Below are positions 1 to 23,094 of a stretch of DNA of 64,000 nucleotides, piece by piece. Numbering within the stretch: the stretch's first letter is position 1; every line of letters starts with the position of its first letter. The notes beneath the pieces are model-generated. The model did not search any database, had not been told where the DNA came from, and was given only the letters and a program-made list of their open reading frames with translations. The stretch lies in assembly GCF_027595985.1 (NCBI RefSeq), contig NC_073304.1, positions 219,364,000-219,427,999 of the forward strand. The letters run 5' to 3'. This stretch comes from Sorex araneus (Eukaryota; Chordata; Mammalia; Eulipotyphla; Soricidae). Both the position numbers and the translations under genes were made by a program.

Positions 1-326
1 GACCCAGGGCTCCTCCATGAAAGCATGTGGTCCAGTGCTCGGTACCTTTCCCCAGCCCTCTGCCCACCCTCTGAAATCCACCCAAAGGTCCCCTGCTCTT
101 GGGGGGTAGGAGTCAGAGGCTCCCTTCTTCTCCCCCCTCTCCTAACTCACTGCCCTCCTGTCTTGGCCCCCCTCTCCCTTCCTGGAATCATCTCTCTGGG
201 TCCCCACATGTCTCCATCGCTGACTTGGAAGCTGGCTTGGGGGCCAGGTTGGCCCTTCCGACAGCACAGAATGGACGGGAAAGGCAAGTGAGTCCACCGT
301 GAGTCAAGCCCACAGCTGGCTCCTAC
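1..326 (-). other. KCNH4: KCNH4 intron 14, partial
   Basis: This is C/T-rich unique sequence read as intron. I found no reading frame matching the expected next KCNH4 residues (TRPSPELASEAEE) on the minus strand and no repeat. Confidence 0.6.
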
Positions 327-16270
<15,944 letters not shown>

Positions 16271-16471
16271 GGGAGCTGAAGTATTTCGCAGCACCCCTAG
16301 ATCTCTGATGGCAAGAGTCAACGGGACATCCCGTGTCGGTTCAATCCCCACCACCCCATGTGTTCCCCAGAGCCCCTTCATGAGTGATCCCTGAGTAAGG
16401 CCGGGTGTAGCCCCCAAACAAACAGATTAACAACAACAACAACAACAACAACAACAAAAGAGTTAAAGAGA

Positions 16472-16651
16472 TTTTTTTTTTTTTTGCTTTTTTGGGTCAC
16501 ACCCAGCGATGCACAGGGGTCACTCCTGGCTCATGCACTCAGGAATTACTCCTGGCGGTGCTCGGGGAACCATATGGGATGCTGGGATTCGAACCCGGGT
16601 CGGCCGGGCGCAAGGCAAACGCCCTACCCGCTGTGCTATCACTCCAGCCCC
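16472..16651 (-). mobile_element. tRNA-derived SINE, full length, minus orientation
   Basis: The element is intact from tail (CTTTTTTGGGTCACACC) to head (TATCACTCCAGCCC). The sequence GAGTTAAAGAGATTT occurs on both sides, giving a clear target duplication. Confidence 0.95.
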
Positions 16652-17026
16652 CGAGTTAAAGAGATTTGTTCTGCTCCAGGATCTACTGGAAGGCTGGGAA
16701 CTTGAATAATAATAATAACAATAATAATAATAGCTATTATTATTACAATTATTATTACTTGGGTTTGGGGCTAGGGTTACTCCTACCTCTGCTCTCAGGA
16801 ATTACTCCTGGAATGCTTAGGAATCAAACCCTCGTGCAAGGTAAATGTCCTACCCATTGTACTATGGCTCCAGTCCCTTAGGGGGTTTCCCAGTTCTGCC
16901 ATTTCACCTCTTGGAGCCTTACTTTGCTCATCTGTGAAATGGAGCTAATAGGTTTTACCTCCTTCTGTTATAAGTTGACAAATAAGTACCTGGGGAGGGG
17001 AGGTTGTCTTCCTCTCTCCTGCTCCC

Positions 17027-17204
17027 TCTTTTTTTTTTTTCTTTTTGGGTCACACCTGGCAATGCACAGGGATTACTCCTGGCTCTGCACTCAGGAACTA
17101 CCCCTGCCGGTGCTCAGGGGACCATATGGGATGCTGGGAATCAAACCTGGGTCGGCTGCATGCAAGACAAATGCCCTACCTGCTGTGCTATCGCTCCAGC
17201 CCCC
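17027..17204 (-). mobile_element. tRNA-derived SINE, full length, minus orientation
   Basis: This is an intact copy flanked by CCTGCTCCCTCTT on both sides (just before the T tract and just after the head), a 13-bp target duplication. Confidence 0.93.
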
Positions 17205-18644
17205 CTGCTCCCTCTTCTTACAGCCTTGATTCCGATCTTCTCTGCTGCGATGCAAGTAGAAGGGAGGCTGGAGGTAAGTCTGCAGCGGAGGAAGGTTGTT
17301 TCCAGGTAAGCAAAGAGAGTTTGCAATATCCAAAGGCCTGGCTTGGCTTTGATTCCACCTTCTCCGAGACGGAACCAGGCTGGCCAGCAAAAGCCTGGAT
17401 ACAGACCATTCAGGAAGCAATAAGTTGCTTGGGCAGCTGCGTATAGTGGCTCAGGGTGATTGCTTCCTGGATCAGGGAAAGCTCAAGGCAGTGATGGGGG
17501 GTTGGGGGCAGGAAGACGTGCCGAGGGGACAAACCAGTGCCCTGACCCTCACTCCCAGGCTCCGACTACAGCATTGTCTGAGGTGCTGACTGCTGAAAAG
17601 CGCCACATCTTTCTGTCTCTCCTTTTGGGCACTACATTTAGGTTCCTAGGACGCTATTGCATAGTACCACAAACTGCTGGCTCAAACTATAAAAAAAAAT
17701 ATTTTTTATTTTATTTGTTTTTTGATTTTGGGGGCCACACCTGGCAGTGCTCCAGATTTACTCCTGTGTCACTCCTGGTGGGGCTCTAGAGACCAGATGT
17801 GGTGCAGGGATTGGACCTGGGCCATCTCTATGCCAGGTGAGTGACCTCACCTGATGTCCATGTCTCCGGCCCCTTTCGGAGAGTGTGTTGATGTTCCTTG
17901 AACTCTCCAAGTGAACACGCTCCAGGTTCACGTGGGCTCTCCCTAGGTGCATCTATACTCACCCATCCTTTGGGCAAGGACACTGTTCATGTCAGACGCC
18001 CTGTGTCCTGCCACCTCATCACACAGAACTCACTACCTCTGTCACCGCCCCATTTCCCAACAAGGCCACATTTAGAAGAGCTGGAAGGGCGGGGCAGAAG
18101 GCAGCTCAAGTGGTGACAGCTGTTTCTGGCTAGAGGAGCACGAAAATCGTGCCCCATGTCTTCATGGAACAGCTGGCGAGTGTCTGTCATCTGCAAGGCT
18201 GGAGGAGCCTTCCCATGCTGGGTCCCTTCTGGGTTCTCACTGCTAGCCTCACCCTCTGCCTTACACTGCAGCTTCAGACTCTTGAATTCCCCACCTTTCT
18301 GGGGAGCTCAGCTCCCTCCTTTTCCGAGTTTACCCTCCGGCCTTCCCCTGGAAGGCCCCAGTGAGAGTGGCTAGTGGGGCCAGCAAGGATGGGACTGTCT
18401 TCATCCACCCCTCCCCGCCTGAGGTTCTCCCTCCACACCCGCTCTGTTCTGTGGGTTCCTGCCTTGGAGCGTCAGATCCAATGTTACTTGAGGGTCCTAG
18501 GCCTTTCTTTGCTTTGTCTTCAGGCCGGGGGTTACTCCTAGTGAGGCTTGGGTGGGGGGACCATATGGGATGCTGGGGATTGAACCCCAGTGAGCCGTGT
18601 GCAAGACAAGCACCTTATCCACTATGCTATCTCCCGGGCCTTTA

Positions 18645-18932
18645 GTCTTTCTTTCTTTCTTTTAATTTCACAGTGAAATACAGATTTACAAAGTTGTTCA
18701 TGGTTGGGTTTCAGTCATATAATATTCAAACACCTTAACACCTTGCCCCATCACCAGCGGACCTTTCCCATCACCAATATTCCCCATGTTCCCAGTTTCC
18801 CTTTCCCTCCACCCCACTCCTTGCCTCTATGCCAGGCGCACTCTCTCTCTCTCACTCTCTCTCTCTCTCTCCTTTTGGGCATTATGGTTCACAATATAGA
18901 TACTGAAAGGTTATCAAGATACTGAAAGGTTA
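18645..18932 (-). mobile_element. L1-type LINE 3' end, minus orientation
   Basis: The minus-strand tail begins after (TTTC)n. It carries TTTCAGTCATATAAT, CCATCACCAGCG and CTCTCTCCTTTTGGGCATTA words shared with 49885-50320. Non-coding 3' UTR only. Confidence 0.75.
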
Positions 18933-18934
18933 TC

Positions 18935-18935
<1 letters not shown>

Positions 18936-18974
<39 letters not shown>
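18936..18974. repeat. (AT)n microsatellite
   Basis: A pure AT run of 39 nt between an L1 3' end and a variant SINE. Confidence 0.95.
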
Positions 18975-18979
<5 letters not shown>

Positions 18980-18984
18980 TACCT

Positions 18985-19197
18985 ACTTTGTTGTAGCACT
19001 GTCATCTTGTTGTTCATCTATTTGCTCGAGCAGGCACCAGTAACGTCTCCATTGTGAGACTTGCTTGCCAGGCTTTGCCGTTCGGGCAGGATACTCTCGG
19101 TAGCTTGCCGGGCTCTCCGAGAAGGACCAAGGAATGGAACCTGGGTCAGCCGCGTGCAAGGCAAACGCCCTACCTGCTGTGCTATGGCTCCAGTCCA
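18985..19197 (-). mobile_element. Variant-tail tRNA-SINE (standard head, unrelated body)
   Basis: The head (GCCCTACCTGCTGTGCTATG) is that of the common SINE, but the body contains CTCTCCGAGAAGGACCAAGG, TCGGTAGCTTGCCGGGCTCT and TCTCCATTGTGAGACTTGCT instead of the usual tail. The same body occurs at 50506-50745 in the other orientation. Confidence 0.88.
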
Positions 19198-19547
19198 CCT
19201 ATTTTTTTAGTCTTTAATTTAAATTTTTATTTTTCTATTTGTGTGTGGGTGGGGGCACACCCGGAGATGCTCAGGGATCACTACTGGTGATCTGCGGAGA
19301 CCATTTGAAATTTCTGGGGTAGAACACTGGTTGGCCACGTGCAAGGCAAACACCCTACTCACTGTACCATCTCACCGCCCCCCAGTTCTCAGCCTTTCTA
19401 CTGCTGCTTTTACTCTGGGGTGGGCGAGGCGAGGTTACAGACCACTGCTCTAGAAACGTGGTGACACTTCCAAAGGGCACTGGAGGGTGGAAGGGGGCCC
19501 GGCGGAGAAAAGAAAGTAGCCAGCCACACGACAGGGGGAGGCTTGTC

Positions 19548-19553
19548 TTTATT
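19548..19553 (-). terminator. HCRT: HCRT poly(A) signal AATAAA
   Basis: TTTATT on the plus strand reads AATAAA on the gene strand, about 70 nt after the stop codon. This implies a short 3' UTR ending near 19530, as expected for this small mRNA. Confidence 0.85.
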
Positions 19554-19623
19554 GCCGCTTATGTGGGGGATCACCGCGGACGGGCTGAGGGGAGAGGGCC
19601 CAGAGAGGCACCCAAGGCAGGAT

Positions 19624-19998
19624 TTAGATCCCAGCCGCTGCCCCCGGCGCGCTGGACGGGGCGGCCCCAGCCGGACAGCGGCGGCCCAGGCAGGGGCGCG
19701 GCGCTGGCTCTGCGCCTGCGCGGCGGCCCATGGTCAGGATGCCGGCCGCGTGGTTGCCGCTGGCCTGCAGGAGGCGCTGCAGGCGGCCCTGGAGGCCCGC
19801 GGGACCCGGCCGCCGCTTGCCCAGGGTCAGGATGCCGGCCGCGTGGTTGCCCGCGCCGTGCAGCAGCTCATAGAGGCGGCAGGAGCACGTCTTCTGGCGA
19901 CAGCAGTCGGGCAGAGGCTGCGCGGCCACCCCGGGCGACAGCAGCGCGGGCGGCAGCAGCAGCAGCAGCAGCAGCAGCGTCACGGCGGCCCAGGAGAC
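19624..19998 (-). CDS. HCRT: HCRT coding exon 2 (both orexin peptides)
   Basis: The acceptor CCCAG precedes GTCTCCTGG (V-S-W). The stop TAA is at 19626-19624. The exon holds 124 residues, including the Leu-rich signal core and both peptides with their GKR and GRR sites. Confidence 0.98.
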   Translation of the reverse strand, partial: VSWAAVTLLLLLLLLPPALLSPGVAAQPLPDCCRQKTCSCRLYELLHGAGNHAAGILTLGKRRPGPAGLQGRLQRLLQASGNHAAGILTMGRRAGAEPAPRPCLGRRCPAGAAPSSAPGAAAGI

Positions 19999-20681
19999 CT
20001 GGGGAGGCAGGGGGCCGCCGCATGGGTGCCCATGCCCACCCCCCGCCCAGGCCCTGTGGGAGCAGTGTGGCTCTCGCTGCTTTTTCCCAGTGCAGCCCAC
20101 GGGAAGCCCTTTGAGACGCCCCCTTCCTCCCCACGCAGGACAGCGCGAGCCCCTCTCCGTTCTGTGTAGCTTATGCCCCTTATGCCCCCCGTGGCGTCGC
20201 TGGCCACTTCCAAGAAGAGAGGCGAGTCTGAGTCCGCCTGCTCCAGGAGCCCGGACCCCAGGGGACCAGCGATCCGGTTCTCCTTCCCCTCAGGCAAACA
20301 GCCACGCACCCAGACTGGCAGGAATCTAAATCATCTTATCTGCTCCTCCCTGGATTTGGAGACTGGGTTGGGTGGATGGGGGGGTCGGGAGGAGGACTAC
20401 AATTTTCTCACCTGTAAACTGGGAATTATATGATCCCCCCACATGCAGGGCTGCAGGAAACGAAAGGATCAACCTGGCACCTGACCTATAGAAAGTGTTC
20501 AATTAACACCAGTTTCCCAGCGAGCCAATTGTGGAGGCTCCACCTGCTCTGCGTCCGAAGACAGGAATGTGCCCAGCTTGGAGACCCCTCTGCCCTCCTT
20601 CCAGCACCCCCCGCCCCGTCCCCTTGCGCTGGGATTCCCCCTTGGTTTCCTGGTCTTTACCTTTGTGGAGGAGAGGTCCAT
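19624..20681 (-). CDS. HCRT: HCRT, prepro-hypocretin/orexin (complete, 131 aa, two coding exons)
   Basis: This gene encodes the secreted neuropeptide precursor of lateral hypothalamic neurons that yields hypocretin-1 (orexin-A) and hypocretin-2 (orexin-B), ligands of HCRTR1 and HCRTR2. Exon 1 codes MDLSSTK (20661-20681) and exon 2 codes the remainder (19624-19998); the total of 131 codons equals the human length. Residues 1-33 form a signal peptide with an 8-Leu core. Hypocretin-1 is residues 34-66, starting [16 protein letters not shown] with the four disulfide cysteines and ending ILTL. It is followed by GKR (67-69), an amidation glycine plus dibasic cleavage site. Hypocretin-2 is residues 70-97, ending NHAAGILTM, followed by GRR (98-100). 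The last 31 residues are a non-conserved Ala/Pro-rich tail. Every processing signal is intact. Confidence 0.99.
19999..20660 (-). other. HCRT: HCRT intron 1
   Basis: The single intron is 662 nt. A MIR-like fragment (about 20395-20512, plus) is the only repeat seen. The rest is unique GC-rich sequence. Confidence 0.75.
20661..20681 (-). CDS. HCRT: HCRT coding exon 1 (7 codons)
   Basis: The ATG at 20681-20679 encodes MDLSSTK, followed by donor AAG|GTAAAG. The short first coding exon is the conserved HCRT structure; human reads MNLPSTK from memory. Confidence 0.96.
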
Positions 20682-20779
20682 AGTGCCCGGAGTTGGGATG
20701 GGTGGCCAGGAGCTGGGTGGCAGCAGACTTCCAAGGAGCCTGGAGGTGTGGATTGAGGCTGGTACCCAGGCTCCCCCGG

Positions 20780-20785
20780 TTTATA
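20780..20785 (-). promoter_or_regulatory. HCRT: HCRT TATA box
   Basis: The gene-strand sequence reads CTATAAACC. It lies about 100 nt upstream of the ATG, which places the transcription start near 20750-20755 and gives a 5' UTR of about 70 nt. Confidence 0.8.
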
Positions 20786-22444
20786 GTGCTCTGAGGTGGC
20801 CGGGGGGAGAGAGGGGCAACAGCCAGGCCCCCCGCAGCAGACAAAGGCAGGTCTAAGATTAGCTTCCCCCAGGGGGAGCGTCGCCAGGCTGGACCCAAGG
20901 AATGGCCGCCCAGGCGCTCGGAGGCTGGAGTTAGCTCATGGCACCCCTGGTCCCCCCCTTGTCTGTCTGCCCGCTCCCTGGAGATGGGGCGGTCTCCGAG
21001 CACTAATGAGGCCACCTGGCACCCAGGAATCTGCAAACACAAAGGATGCCTGGGCTGGGGTGCTGGACACTGTGGGAGGGGGCTGGCGGTTAATTAGGGG
21101 CAGGAGGGAAGGCGGCTAGGAGCCCCAGTCCCAAGGGGTATGGGTGGGGAGGGCGTGGGGGGGTGGCGGCTGTCTCCCATGCTTTCAGTATCCCTCAGGT
21201 CCTTGGGCTCCAGGGTCTGGCTGCACCTCAAAAGCAAACTCTGGGGGCTGGAGCGATAGCACAGCAGGTAGGGCATTTGCCTTGCATGAGGCTGACCCGG
21301 GTTCGATTCCCAGCATCCCATATGGTCCCCTGAGCACTGCCAGGAGTAATTCCTGAGTGTGCGAGCCAGAAGTAACCCCTGAGCATTGCCGGGTGTGACC
21401 CAAAAAGCCAAAAAAAAAAAAAAAAAGCAAACTCTGCCCAGTCGTCTTCCCTCTGTCTCTTCCCCCAGTCACAGGAGGAAAGATCTCAAAGACCTGGGCA
21501 GCTGCAATGGGGGGTCCCTACTCTCTCCCTCCACTGCCCCCCCCACCATGGGGCTCTTGGCCCCAGCTCTAATGTATGTGGCTCCCCGGGCGCCCCTGCT
21601 CTGTGCCACCCTGTGCCGTAAACTGGGACATTGGCTGGTTCTCAAGGATCATGGATGGGAGGTGACCCAGTGTGACTGTCACCCTGAGAGAAAGGACACC
21701 AAAAGGCCCTGCTTGAAAAGTGTGTTCATCAGGGAAGGGGGAAGTGACAGTTTGAGAGTGGCCTGGAGGCATTTGTGCTCAGGGAGGGGGTTGTCCTGCC
21801 AAGTGGGGGTAGTCCTCAGAGTTGGGGCTTCCCTCATAAAAGGTGGCTGGAGGAAATGGGGTTCAATGGGTCTTTGGCTACGCTGCTGCTCTCCATTCTG
21901 TGGGCGATGGGGAACTAGACGGATGTGGGGGACAGGGGAGTAGGGAGGCACAGGAGACAGTCAGGGGCAGGAATTGGGGTAATTTCAAGGCAGAACCAAA
22001 CACTTGGCAGCTGCTCCACACAAGTGTCATTCTCCTTGGTCACAGACATGCAGGGCCGTGGGTGCCAGCCTCAGTTTCCCCTCTGTAGTGTGGACAGTTA
22101 GCCTAGATGGATTGGGGATTGCTTCCTGCTGCAGAGAAATTTGCAGGACAGTGCCCACCACCCCCAGCCAAGGAAGCAATTTGTGGGTGTCGGGGCAGGG
22201 AAGGAGGGCTGGAGAGCTGCCCCTCAACTTTTAGGTCAAGCTCTGGTGGAGAGAGGCGAAGAGGGGGGCTCTGTCTTCTGGGCTGACCGAGACATGGGGA
22301 TTCCCAAGTGCACACGCCTCTAGCTCAGCCCAGTGTGAAGAATGTGGGGTGGGGCCCTGGGCCCCAAGCTAGAAAGGGGGAACCAGACTGGCAGGAGTAG
22401 ATCAGACGGGACAGTTACAACGTCCCCAAAGCAGACCAGAGTCA
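20786..22444 (-). promoter_or_regulatory. HCRT upstream region / HCRT-GHDC spacer
   Basis: The proximal 460 bases are SINE-free and contain two TAAT-type homeodomain-like sites: ACTAATGAGG at about 21002-21011 and TAATTA at 21091-21096. A young plus SINE (21245-21422) with a perfect 14-bp target duplication follows. Unique sequence at 21440-22440 includes a weak MIR-like patch near 22060. No gene was seen. The GHDC poly(A) signal marks the far end. Confidence 0.6.
21245..21422 (+). mobile_element. tRNA-derived SINE, young copy upstream of HCRT
   Basis: Full length with a long A tail. The flanking duplication AAAAGCAAACTCTG at 21231-21244 and 21423-21436 is perfect, so the insertion is recent. 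It lies about 0.5 kb upstream of the HCRT start site. Confidence 0.96.
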
Positions 22445-22461
22445 AGAATCTGTTCAAGCTG

Positions 22462-22467
22462 TTTATT
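22462..22467 (-). terminator. GHDC: GHDC poly(A) signal AATAAA
   Basis: TTTATT on the plus strand gives AATAAA on the gene strand, about 410 nt after the GHDC stop. The implied 3' UTR (about 22445-22875) contains a diverged minus-strand SINE-like segment at about 22505-22622. Confidence 0.75.
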
Positions 22468-22875
22468 CATTTGGGAGATGGTCCCGGAACGCCCAGGATG
22501 GGTGGAGTTTTCTGTGGGGGCTCACTGGCAGTCCCCAGGGGACCATATGCAGTGCTGGGGGGTCACACGGGTTGGCCACATGCAAGGGTAACACCTTGTC
22601 CCCATATAGTTCTCCAGCCCCGAGGTCAGTAAGGTAAATGCGGGGGTCACTGCTGTGTGCAGCTTGTGGGCCCAGAGCACCTCAGCTCACCCCGACCAGC
22701 ACCGCCGTGATGCGATGCTGAGTCCCGTGCTGGCCCACTTGCTCCTCAGCCCAGGGGCGGGGCCAGGCTGCCCGGGGCACTGCGCGGAGGCCCAGCGGCC
22801 TGCAGATTGGGGGTGCTCTAGAGCGTCCTGGGGGGGTGGGCAGGGACCTCACCACATCAGGCCCAGTAGCTCCAC

Positions 22876-23094
22876 TCAGGACACCACCCTCCTCTGCAGG
22901 ACCTCGGCCAGGCCCGGGAGCCGCAGGACCCGGGGCATCTCGGGAGGAAAGGGGGCCTCGGGGCAGGCGGTCAGGGCTTCCCGAAGGGCCCCAAAGGCCC
23001 CAGGCCCCACCAGGTGTACCCTGGCTGGGCCCACGCTGCCCCGGGCACGCAGGGACTTGTAGCGAGGCCAGGCTTCCTGGAGGCAGTGGTCGAG
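22876..23094 (-). CDS. GHDC: GHDC coding exon 8 (C-terminus)
   Basis: The exon runs from LDHCLQEAWPRYKSLR to the C-terminal VLQRRVVS and a TGA stop. The ending matches the human C-terminus (ERVVS) from memory. Confidence 0.95.
   Translation of the reverse strand, partial: LDHCLQEAWPRYKSLRARGSVGPARVHLVGPGAFGALREALTACPEAPFPPEMPRVLRLPGLAEVLQRRVVS

Larger units (their letters stand above)
16271..19529. other. KCNH4-HCRT intergenic spacer, SINE/LINE-rich
   Basis: No gene was found. SINEs lie at about 16300-16458 (+, partial, with ACA repeat tail), 16472-16651 (-), 16760-16877 (-), 17027-17204 (-), 17690-17872 (-), 18525-18642 (-), 18985-19197 (-, variant tail) and 19206-19382 (-). A MIR fragment lies at about 16885-16985 (+), an L1 3' end at 18645-18932 (-) and an (AT)n run at 18936-18974. 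Unique stretches are 17205-17685 and 17880-18520. Confidence 0.75.

Noticed and set aside
20208-20216. TTCCAAGAA, a perfect STAT5-type GAS site in the HCRT intron
   Set aside because: A six-base-specified motif is expected about 16 times by chance in 64 kb, and I see no cluster or conservation evidence.
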